In this document: in pieces, positions 8,301 through 14,683 of the stretch
Position numbering within the stretch: position 1 is the first letter of the stretch
Layout: each line of letters begins with the position of its first letter
DNA from: a virus
Length of the DNA: 54,342 nucleotides
Reading direction: 5' to 3' (one strand)
Virus record (IMG/VR): IMGVR_UViG_3300028025_003683
Span: 1 to 54,342 of that record
The notes under the pieces: generated by a model
Database searches by the model: none
The model's input: the letters and a program-made list of their open reading frames with translations, nothing else
Told to the model about the DNA's origin: nothing
Made by a program: the position numbers and the translations under genes

Positions 8301-9728
8301 GAGATGGGTGTTATTCGTACCACCAACAACCAGTACAAGGTGTTCATGCGATTTACAGACAAGAACACCGGTGAAGTTAGGACCCTCTACTCGCACGACC
8401 CTCGTGACACCTACATGGCAATTCACGGTAAGAAAAACGGTCTAGAAAACTTCTATGCCTACTTTAGTGGTAAAGCTGCTCCTCTACAGAATAAAGAATC
8501 TCGTGAGTACAAAAAGTACTTTGGCGAAGGACGCACGTACCAGGACCGACTAAAATACTGGCGCGACAAGTTCAACAAGAACTTCTCTGAAGACGACCTA
8601 AGTGATGAAGAGCTAGAGGTTCTCGAAAACCGCTTTGACGGCGATATCGATGCCTACAACGAGGCAAAGAGCTTGGAAGACTTCCGTATTCTAAGTCTAG
8701 AAGAGCGCGTCAAGCTAACTGCAAATGGTGAAGCCGAACGTCTAGAAGAGGTTGTAGAGAAGAACCTAGGGCGCGTGCTTCGCAAAAAGGTTGCCAGCTT
8801 CTACGAGGCATTCGAAAGCGACGACCGAGTGTCGGCACGTCAGCGTTACAACGCCATGCTATCGCTTTTGCCTGACAACGCAGAATCTCGCGCTACGGTT
8901 CGTAGAGTAATTAGTGCTGAGATTAAGCGTCGAATCAATGCTTCAGGTGTTGACGGCGAAGAAAGAACCGCAGCCCTACAGCGTATGTCTGGTTTCGTAA
9001 CAGCGTTCTCGAACTTTGCTAACAAGCAGTTCTCGCTCGACAATGAGCTAGCAATCCCTTACGCGAATGGCGAAGGTATTAAGGTTGTAAAGCCTGGTGA
9101 CCTAGTCATTGCTCAGGACAACATGGGCCGTGACGTTGTCGCTCGAGTCTACAAACTACTCAAGGGTAGTGGTAAAACTCAAAACGATGACTTTGTTCGT
9201 CTAATTGTTCGTGACTCTGACGGTAATCTGCGTTCTCTTCGTGCCGACATTGCCTCGAAGAGCCTACGCGCCATTCCTGCTGGAGAGACTCCAGAAATTG
9301 GCGAGTGGGAAGGCTGGGACCGCTTGATTCCTATGACCGAGCAGCGCCTCGGCGCGGAAGCCGCTGCCCGTCGTGCAAAGGCTCTTGGTATTGCATACAA
9401 GGGTCCGGACGATGATGACCCTCCAGGCGGTAGCGGTGGCGACGGAGATGGTCCTCCTCCTCCACCTCCAGGCGGTGGTGGCGACGCGGTGGCTGAACCA
9501 GAACCAGAGCCTGAAGTTGTAGGTAAGCCTGCTGCTGCTCTACAGGGCGGCGACGAGGTGTTTGGTGCTGATGGTCTACCTCTAGGTACAGTTACAAAGG
9601 TTGTTTTCCGTGAAGTAAACGGACAGCCAATGGCCCTAGTGCAGTATCGCACTCCAGATGGTAAAACTGGCCGAGTAGCTTACTCGCCTGACCAGCTGGT
9701 GGGTGGCTCGGATAGCCCAAAAGCGTAA
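5334..9728 (+). CDS. Giant multidomain virion-region protein with SH3-like barrels and Pro/Ala linkers (zero-frame product)
   Basis: 1464 residues from the ATG at 5334, preceded by AGAAGGA. Residues 28-60 hold a compact segment (FWRIQPRALVGKDRGEWVEMG). Residues 300-500 are helical, then strongly acidic. Residues about 510-560 (DEFISREGVTYKVLG), 630-690 (LQYGDIIYNKDGVEMGKF), 725-785 (LVDGDYILDSEG), 1250-1320 (VKPGDLVIAQDNMGRDVVARV) and the last 65 residues (LQGGDEVFGADGLPLGTV) all share a hydrophobic-GD-xxhh start followed by short strands. They look like repeated SH3/KOW-type small barrels. These are separated by Pro/Ala/Thr linkers (570-620) and a Gly/Pro tract near 1405. A conserved-looking helical block occupies about 915-1200. 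No enzyme motif was seen. The end of the gene carries a -1 frameshift signal leading into a metallopeptidase domain. A head-interior or ejected protein is inferred. Confidence 0.8.
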   Translation: MSTSSFKRENNEPTPITASLSYNDGANKGFWRIQPRALVGKDRGEWVEMGAEIRTWIKNNLGLAESIIGRALGSTGSPNGIRFRPNPGYESLGLSPDKIYGVDTNHVEKLEGSLSEEYLKSQGIEVPKNSTGDMTAAQIATVPTVDQLDSTDITSDDIRLANEGIDSPEGQEMSKFKDSEEGQAIARLDEETAATVQQGVAPGGSFSPEQLAAGYGFTETEKGSGKYETSIPDEGAGTETVYTVPTTPDANGKYNVLRTEWTGLNDRSGIRQDSNDYDAGSYDSLADAFKAHAQQNWDLASAMDADAADSANPFSANPPRLNRDTDVRTPEGAALLEGFLRKRLAGWDANYDESPEVFDGLKAVLDDPNLSGDERLQAIADAISDARIARRGKFTEGQKTQEAVYGIYGMQSKLEKAGFETEFTRIQNAQKAREQEIMDRAVREAMDITSESKDITVDDLIDEVATPEPGDDILDGLEIPEDDLLDDVIDSDLSDPEFDLVPTRKENTFANELFGDEFISREGVTYKVLGTEEDEDGNVSVTAVDRNGERQTFNDDSYPVITKFGKPKEAPRATPAPAPAPKAAPRPATPAARPTPAPAATPVATPAARPTPTPTPAPVTSMPLPENATKVKDVNELQYGDIIYNKDGVEMGKFLSIQSKGEGNAVTIKVSKNGTVLPVRFDFIVPAYRTREGEAATPTPSATPRRAKPATPPKTPETAVAGQKKAQDLVDGDYILDSEGSPFGSGAGLVNSVSVANGRVTVNYTDSDGQVRTKLFREGKDVSLDLGDSAEPKDIVSKSESGGGKKASKADLDKIAELDARDAADNIPDEDLRDELFDMINRIAEGDNPSAKEARDLIKRIEDAYGPDEDETPEDGEGGGLDEEEIPLEETPEFADRRTDDGQNKSNKPVRSVDAMRKTKLRNLLDKFGKRHYVVGPDGKRVNPSDPSQTLSQTAADYPDGHFIDNPADELHNAYMTHRADIDGGNTKLEMGVIRTTNNQYKVFMRFTDKNTGEVRTLYSHDPRDTYMAIHGKKNGLENFYAYFSGKAAPLQNKESREYKKYFGEGRTYQDRLKYWRDKFNKNFSEDDLSDEELEVLENRFDGDIDAYNEAKSLEDFRILSLEERVKLTANGEAERLEEVVEKNLGRVLRKKVASFYEAFESDDRVSARQRYNAMLSLLPDNAESRATVRRVISAEIKRRINASGVDGEERTAALQRMSGFVTAFSNFANKQFSLDNELAIPYANGEGIKVVKPGDLVIAQDNMGRDVVARVYKLLKGSGKTQNDDFVRLIVRDSDGNLRSLRADIASKSLRAIPAGETPEIGEWEGWDRLIPMTEQRLGAEAAARRAKALGIAYKGPDDDDPPGGSGGDGDGPPPPPPGGGGDAVAEPEPEPEVVGKPAAALQGGDEVFGADGLPLGTVTKVVFREVNGQPMALVQYRTPDGKTGRVAYSPDQLVGGSDSPKA

Positions 9729-9760
9729 CCTCCGAGTCGACAACTAAACCGACCTCGGGG
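9716..9760 (+). promoter_or_regulatory. Programmed -1 ribosomal frameshift signal (CCCAAAA plus stem-loop)
   Basis: The heptamer C CCA AAA (9716-9722) fits X XXY YYZ in the reading frame of the upstream gene, one codon before its TAA. After a 7-base spacer, CTCCGAG (9730-9736) pairs with CTCGGGG (9754-9760), a 7-bp stem with one G-U pair. Beyond a bulged C at 9753, TCG (9737-9739) can pair with CGA (9750-9752), leaving a 10-base loop. A -1 slip enters the open frame that encodes the metallopeptidase domain, read from 9722. Confidence 0.8.
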
Positions 9761-11197
9761 GGTAGAGCAGAATCTATCACCAGTGAATCATCAACGGCAG
9801 TGAACAACACCCCACTTGATGTCAACTGGGACGACATAGATTTTGATGATGATGGCACAGCCGGTGGCGTAGCCGACATTCCTACCCCTGCTGAATTAGA
9901 CGCTGCTCGAAAAGCTAGAAAAGCTCAAGCTGCTGGCAATATTGCTGGGATTGGCCCGCTGACTGCTGGTCGCAAGGTTGATGATTCACTTCTAGGCATA
10001 TTCTTTAGCAGAGATGCTGACACACTAGATAGATTAGAATCGGAATCCTTAGAGGCTAGAGGTCGACTTGAAGACGCCATTAAAAAAGGCTACAGTGACT
10101 CGATAATTAAGGCTTTCCGTCAGTCATACGTTGAGGCGCTAAGCAGACAAGTTGGATTCCAACGTTTCCTAGAGCGAGTTTATCGCTCGGCCGGTAAGTT
10201 TGACTTTAGCTTATCTGACGACTCACTCCTGAGCCCGGAGGAGATTAAAAAAGTTAATGCTGCGCCAGTACGAGACAGCAGTGGCACTGCTATAGGTGGG
10301 TATGACGCTAAATACAACTTAGGTCGAGGGATTGCTAGCTCTACGCTGCCTAAGCTCCGTAAACGGGTAGCAGTTGCAGACAGGATAAATAGTAAACTTA
10401 CTATCCCAGATGGTTGGAGTCTGGAGTCTGCATCGTCGGTTCTCGATGACATCCAAAACTCTAAGAGCTCTAGGACTTCTAAAAATGCTAGAATGCAGGC
10501 TAGACTTGCAGAAGCTAAAAACATGTTCTACGGAACTATCCTGCGTAAACAGGGTTCTCCAGCTATTGTTAGGTTCCAGCACAGTAAAGACACCATAGAT
10601 GCTACCCCGGCTGAAATGAAAAAAACCGTAGAAGCAATTAAGGCAGTAGAAGATGCTGGAATTAGTTTAGAAGCTCTTAGGACTACAGCACTGTTCAATG
10701 GCAGGCAGTCAGCAGAGGCGGGTAAGAAAGACCCCGATGCCGTAGCTCCATTCACTATTGACGTTGGTGACCATGCAAAGAGTGCTGGGTTTAAGGACAC
10801 TTCTACAATTGCTTACGCCTCTAGCAACGGACTCGTAAAACTAAAGTTGTCAAAAACTAGAATGTATGATTCAGAAGATTTTAGAAAGAGTCAGGCAGGG
10901 CACCATGCTGTAGAAGCTACTAGTGCATTAGATTCTATATTTAACACGCTAGTTCACGAAATTGGCCACATTGTGCAATACCGCTCTTTTACTTACTCAG
11001 AATTTGACGAATATAAGTCTTCCGGCAGACGCGGTAAACTGAACATAGTTGACGGTCAGGACAGGGTTGCTGGGAGATATAATGAAGAAAACGGTTCCGA
11101 GCACTGGGCCGAGGCCTTCGCTGAGTTTGTGATACGAAACAAGATATCTCCTAGAATGAGACAAATTCTTGTAACTAGAGGTATTCTCCTAAAGTAG
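9722..11197 (+). CDS. Zinc metallopeptidase (HExxH gluzincin-like) domain, reached by -1 frameshift
   Basis: The frame is open from 9716. Entered by slippage it adds 491 residues to the preceding protein. The first possible independent start is a GTG at 9800 (465 residues), with no Shine-Dalgarno before it, so fusion is preferred. The stretch before 9800 is Ser/Thr-rich (SVTSESTTKPTSGG), like a linker. After an acidic patch and a helical region comes TLVHEIGHIVQYRS: H386, E387 and H390 (counted from 9800) are the zinc ligands and catalytic Glu of a HExxH zincin. About 45-50 residues later GSEHWAEAFAEF supplies E434 or E438 as the likely third ligand, as in gluzincins. It would cleave peptides, either a virion component or a host target. 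Substrate and timing are unknown. The 60-residue gene downstream starts 13 bases after the stop. Confidence 0.78.
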   Translation, partial: SVTSESTTKPTSGGRAESITSESSTAVNNTPLDVNWDDIDFDDDGTAGGVADIPTPAELDAARKARKAQAAGNIAGIGPLTAGRKVDDSLLGIFFSRDADTLDRLESESLEARGRLEDAIKKGYSDSIIKAFRQSYVEALSRQVGFQRFLERVYRSAGKFDFSLSDDSLLSPEEIKKVNAAPVRDSSGTAIGGYDAKYNLGRGIASSTLPKLRKRVAVADRINSKLTIPDGWSLESASSVLDDIQNSKSSRTSKNARMQARLAEAKNMFYGTILRKQGSPAIVRFQHSKDTIDATPAEMKKTVEAIKAVEDAGISLEALRTTALFNGRQSAEAGKKDPDAVAPFTIDVGDHAKSAGFKDTSTIAYASSNGLVKLKLSKTRMYDSEDFRKSQAGHHAVEATSALDSIFNTLVHEIGHIVQYRSFTYSEFDEYKSSGRRGKLNIVDGQDRVAGRYNEENGSEHWAEAFAEFVIRNKISPRMRQILVTRGILLK

Positions 11198-11210
11198 GTA
11201 GGATTAAAGT

Positions 11211-11393
11211 ATGGAAAATCAATCAGAAGACAGCGTAACGTACATCATTGATGGCGATAGAGAAGGCGAAGTGCGTACTGTAAAGTATGTAGATATGCCT
11301 GACTCCGAGCTAATCATGTACACAGAAACCTCTGACTATGCTTTAGCCGTCTGGATGAAGCGTCTAAAAAACAGAGAAGCCAGCCAAGAGTAA
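11211..11393 (+). CDS. Small acidic hypothetical protein
   Basis: 60 residues, start 13 bases after the metallopeptidase stop with GTAGGA upstream. It is acidic overall (MENQSEDSVTYIIDGDREG) with a predicted strand-strand-helix pattern ending in WMKRLKNREASQE. There are no Cys or recognised motifs. It probably belongs to the same transcript. No function is assigned. Confidence 0.6.
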   Translation: MENQSEDSVTYIIDGDREGEVRTVKYVDMPDSELIMYTETSDYALAVWMKRLKNREASQE

Positions 11394-11409
11394 ACAACCC
11401 TTGGTTTTT
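11384..11409 (+). terminator. Possible Rho-independent terminator overlapping the stop of the 60-residue gene
   Basis: CCAAG (11384-11388) pairs with CTTGG (11400-11404) around an 11-base loop, followed at once by TTTTTATT. The stem has only 5 bp, so efficiency would be low. The position at an operon break favours it. Confidence 0.4.
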
Positions 11410-11432
11410 ATTGTAAAATTATATTAGGATTT

Positions 11433-11456
11433 ATTTGTTAGAGATATCTAGCAAAT
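11433..11456. repeat. 10-bp stem-loop with GATA loop in the leader of the 11475 gene
   Basis: ATTTGTTAGA (11433-11442) and TCTAGCAAAT (11447-11456) pair over 10 positions with one G-U, around GATA. It lies 18 bases before the ATG at 11475 and could act as an RNA leader hairpin or an operator. No matching family is known to me. Confidence 0.45.
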
Positions 11457-11474
11457 TAACCGGTAAGGAATCTA

Positions 11475-11828
11475 ATGAACATCCCTTTTGAAGTCTACAG
11501 CTACGTTGACCCTAATACAGGAGACGTTACTGGCATGCTCGCTTCACACATCCTTGGTGTATCTAAACGTGAAAACGACACCTGGGAACCAGTATTCAAC
11601 AAGCAGGAAGTTCTTGACCTGACTGATGGAAAAATCATGTACGAAATCAACTGGACTAAGCGCCTACCTACAGACTATGTAGCCGCTCCAGATGAGGATT
11701 ACGACGAAGAACACCCGTTGGTGTTGATGTTTGATGCCGGAACCGCAACCAAAGAAGATGTAGAAGACTACTCGGACATGGTTGTAGATGAAAACGGCGA
11801 ACGACCTGACCTCGACTTCGGAATTTAG
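11475..11828 (+). CDS. Acidic hypothetical protein
   Basis: 117 residues starting at ATG 11475 with GTAAGGA about 8 bases upstream. It opens MNIPFEVYSYVDPNTGDVTG, has a beta-rich first half and a strongly acidic C-terminal third (PDEDYDEEHP, VDENGERPDLDFGI). There are no Cys, transmembrane segments or known motifs. It is followed 11 bases later by the LysM/repeat gene, whose AGGAGA ribosome-binding site overlaps this stop, so the two are probably co-expressed. No function is recognised. Confidence 0.65.
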   Translation: MNIPFEVYSYVDPNTGDVTGMLASHILGVSKRENDTWEPVFNKQEVLDLTDGKIMYEINWTKRLPTDYVAAPDEDYDEEHPLVLMFDAGTATKEDVEDYSDMVVDENGERPDLDFGI

Positions 11829-11839
11829 GAGAATCCACT

Positions 11840-14629
11840 ATGGTGGAGTACGCTGGCCGTAAAGGCAACTTGAAGCTGCTTGTCGATAGAGACAGTGCAG
11901 TAGTTGTCGACACATCACTCAACTTAATCATTGGTGTTGGTGATGCAAGTGCCGCGTTCGCTGCCTACAACTGGGAAGCACCGTCTGGCTCAATTGAACC
12001 AAACATCCTAGAACTTGCATCTAGCGCACTCACCACTCTCGACATCAACGTCATCACCGCCTCTGGCCGTATGTATACAATTCCAGACGGCGTTAAATCA
12101 GAGGCTCAGAAGGCTCTGAACTGGCGTAAAGAAGAGAAGCGCGGTGGCACTCCCGTTGGGTTGAACACTGCTCGCACTCTTGCTAAGGGCGGCCAGATTG
12201 GTATCGAAAAAGTTCGCCACATTGCAAAGTATTTCCCTCGTCACGAAGTTGACAAAAAGGGCAAAGGCTGGGAGCCAGGCGAAGACAACTTCCCTAGCAA
12301 CGGCCGCATTGCCTGGGCCCTGTGGGGTGGCGACGCCGCTCGCCGCTGGGCGTCTGCAATCGTAGAGCGCGAGAACAAGAAGGCAGTTACTGCTGGCGGT
12401 TATGCCCTTCCAAGCTATCTCGAGAACTCTGACGCTTACAGAACCAGAGACTCTTACACTCCTGACGTAAATGCCTTCAAGGACGCTTTTGAACTTGACG
12501 TGCACTCTGGTCCAGAGTTCTTAGCACGCGTACGCCTCGACGGCTCTGGCCTTGACCGCCTCTACAAAGTTGAGCCGGATGGTTCAGTCTACGTTTGGGA
12601 CAACATGGGCTGGGACAACCTAGGCCACGTCAATGGTGACATTTGGACTTACGACAAAGAACTAGATAACGAGGATGACGACTGCGTCAAAGACCACGTT
12701 CTTATCGACCCTAGCTCTGCAATGATTATCTCGGCTCTCATGCAAGAAGACCCGTACCGAAAAGTGTCTATCGAAGACATCGACCCTGAAGAGGCTTACC
12801 TTGTCTCGGGTGGACTACCTGGCGAAGACTGGGCAATGGCGGACTACGCTATGACCGCAGCCGGTGAAGGTGCTTCAGATGGAAACATCAAACCAGCCGC
12901 TGTAAACCAGGACGGTAACTACACCCCTGAAGAGCGTTCTGCACTTGCTAAGGCTCAGACCCGTGACGCAACCGGAAAGTTTGCAGCAGCAGGCTCTCGA
13001 GTTGTAGTTGGTAACGACACCACAAACGGTCGAGGACTTATCACCGGACTAGACAAAGCTACTGGTGCAGCTACTGTTCAGCTAGACAATGGAAACACTG
13101 TAACTGTTCCTTCTAAGTTGACTGCACCTGAAGAAGGCTTCCAGGACACAATGCCAGCAGCTAATCCGACTGCTCCAGGCAAGCCTCTAGATGTTGAAGG
13201 AATTCTTGGCGAGCCTAAGAGTCCTGTTAACCGACCTAACGTTCAGCTTCCAGGCACCCTTCCTCCAATGTCAGCTGCTGACCTTAAGAGCGTAGTCAAC
13301 GACTGGTCTGGGTATGTTGCATCTCAGCGTGCAGGTTTCAAACCACTTGATGGACAAGCTCCAGACTCGGGTAGCAAAATTGCTACTGTTAAAGACGGCA
13401 AAATTGTCACCCAGAAAATGAGCCCGACCGCAGCCGACAAAGCAAACGCTGGAAAGCCAGTAATTAACCCTGCTGCTCGGACGGCAAAAGCCGAGGCCCG
13501 CAGGGATGGTGCTGCTTCGGGAAGAGCGCCAGTAATACCCGCCGCTCCAACCCCGAAGCCAGCCGTACCAGCAGCCGAAGCTAAAAAAGATAAAGCAACA
13601 GCGGGTAGAGCTCCAGTTGTCACAGCTGAACAGAGAAAAGACAAGGCCGCCGCGGGTAGAGCCCCCGCACCTAAGCCCGGGGGCAAAAACATTATTCAGC
13701 AGGCCGGAGAAAACTTCGCAAAGACCTGGGACAAAGTCAACCGTGAAGGTATATTCGCTCCACCTCCAATTGTTAAAAAAGCTGTAGGCGACATTGCTAA
13801 GAAATTTACTGGCACTGCTCCGGGGCAGAAAAAATCTAGCGGTGGAACATCTCCGGACGCTGCAGAGCGTCGTCAGCAGGACAAGGACAAAGTTGTATCG
13901 GCTAACCGAGACAGTCTTCGTCAGGTAAGAAATGCCGACCGCAAGGCTGAAGGAACCAGCAAGACCGGAAACTTTGACGACGAAGGTCGATACGTTATTC
14001 AAAAGGGCGACAGCCTATGGTCTATCGCTGAGAAGAACAAGCCAGCCGATAAGTCAACTGCTGAATACTGGAACGAAGTTATGAAGGCTAACCCTAAGGA
14101 CAGATTCAAGTCCGGCAATCCTAGCCTCATCTACTCGGGTGAAAAGGTAGACCTTCCTGGAGTGACTGGTCGACCGGCTCCAAAGAAGCCAGACAACCAA
14201 GGCTCGCTACGTAATGCTAGAAATGCAGACCGAAAGGCCGAGACTGCCAAGGCTGCAGCCGAGGCAAAGACTAAGGCCGATGCAACTAAATCTGAAGCGC
14301 GTAGAGACAAGGCTACAGCAGGCAGAGCTCCGGCCTCAAAGCCAGCATCGCAGGGTGGTCCAACCCCTAGAGCAGCAGACAAAGCTAACGAGGGCAAGCC
14401 AAGGATTAACACTGGCGCTCAAACTGCAAAAGCTGAAGCCAGACGAGACAAAGCCACGGCAGGTAGACCATCAGCACCTAAGCCATCAGGAACTCAAAAA
14501 CCTAGCCCTAGAGCAGCTGATAAGGCAAACGAAGGGAAGCCAGTAATCAACACTGGCGCTCAGACAGCAAAGACTGAAGCCAAGAGAGACAGAACCCGTG
14601 GCTCTTCAGGAGCTCGTAAGCGCAAATAA
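11840..14629 (+). CDS. LysM-containing repeat protein with phage KxGKGWxPGEDxFPSxGRIAWxxWGG domain
   Basis: 929 residues from ATG 11840 with AGGAGA upstream. Residues about 73-175 hold a conserved actinophage virion segment: DGVKSEAQKALNWRKEEKRG, then HIAKYFPRHEVDKKGKGW, then GRIAWALWGGDAARRWA. Around 375-430 is RDATGKFAAAGSRVVVG plus a small barrel (TVQLDNGNTVTVP). Residues about 715-775 form a LysM domain (YVIQKGDSLWSIAEKN, then VMKANPK), which in other proteins binds peptidoglycan. Surrounding and following it are basic repeats: AADKAN-GKP-IN-A-TAKAEARRDKATAGR occurs three times with variation, plus shorter DKATAGRAP copies. The C-terminus is very basic (SSGARKRK) and may touch nucleic acid. 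A minor virion protein is inferred. Confidence 0.75.
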   Translation: MVEYAGRKGNLKLLVDRDSAVVVDTSLNLIIGVGDASAAFAAYNWEAPSGSIEPNILELASSALTTLDINVITASGRMYTIPDGVKSEAQKALNWRKEEKRGGTPVGLNTARTLAKGGQIGIEKVRHIAKYFPRHEVDKKGKGWEPGEDNFPSNGRIAWALWGGDAARRWASAIVERENKKAVTAGGYALPSYLENSDAYRTRDSYTPDVNAFKDAFELDVHSGPEFLARVRLDGSGLDRLYKVEPDGSVYVWDNMGWDNLGHVNGDIWTYDKELDNEDDDCVKDHVLIDPSSAMIISALMQEDPYRKVSIEDIDPEEAYLVSGGLPGEDWAMADYAMTAAGEGASDGNIKPAAVNQDGNYTPEERSALAKAQTRDATGKFAAAGSRVVVGNDTTNGRGLITGLDKATGAATVQLDNGNTVTVPSKLTAPEEGFQDTMPAANPTAPGKPLDVEGILGEPKSPVNRPNVQLPGTLPPMSAADLKSVVNDWSGYVASQRAGFKPLDGQAPDSGSKIATVKDGKIVTQKMSPTAADKANAGKPVINPAARTAKAEARRDGAASGRAPVIPAAPTPKPAVPAAEAKKDKATAGRAPVVTAEQRKDKAAAGRAPAPKPGGKNIIQQAGENFAKTWDKVNREGIFAPPPIVKKAVGDIAKKFTGTAPGQKKSSGGTSPDAAERRQQDKDKVVSANRDSLRQVRNADRKAEGTSKTGNFDDEGRYVIQKGDSLWSIAEKNKPADKSTAEYWNEVMKANPKDRFKSGNPSLIYSGEKVDLPGVTGRPAPKKPDNQGSLRNARNADRKAETAKAAAEAKTKADATKSEARRDKATAGRAPASKPASQGGPTPRAADKANEGKPRINTGAQTAKAEARRDKATAGRPSAPKPSGTQKPSPRAADKANEGKPVINTGAQTAKTEAKRDRTRGSSGARKRK

Positions 14630-14665
14630 GCACTATCCGTCCAAAGTATACTAGTTATAGTGTTT
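14628..14665 (+). promoter_or_regulatory. Intergenic stem-loop with an embedded -10-like TATACT
   Basis: AAGCACTAT (14628-14636) pairs with ATAGTGTTT (14657-14665), 9 bp with one G-U, and the 20-base loop contains TATACT (14647-14652). No good -35 box is seen at normal spacing. It could be a weak terminator for the LysM gene, a promoter for the protease gene, or both. Confidence 0.35.
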
Positions 14666-14683
14666 AAACAGAAGGTATAACAA

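Noticed and set aside
9179-9652. 157-residue minus-strand open frame opposite the end of the giant gene
   Set aside because: It is a reflection of Gly/Pro-rich codons in the plus-strand gene; Pro-Ser runs and no motif.
9800-11197. Metallopeptidase as an independent gene starting at GTG 9800
   Set aside because: There is no Shine-Dalgarno, the frame is open and linker-like upstream, and a canonical slippery site with stem-loop precedes it. It remains a fallback.
13271-14002. 243-residue open frame on the minus strand inside the LysM/repeat gene
   Set aside because: It mirrors the Ala/Lys/Pro-rich repeat codons, contains long low-complexity Ser/Phe runs, has no ribosome-binding site or recognised domain, and the plus-strand gene has clear LysM motifs.
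13400-14620. Repeated DNA in the LysM gene considered as a CRISPR array
   Set aside because: The repeats are in frame, vary at the protein level and have no unique spacers of even length.
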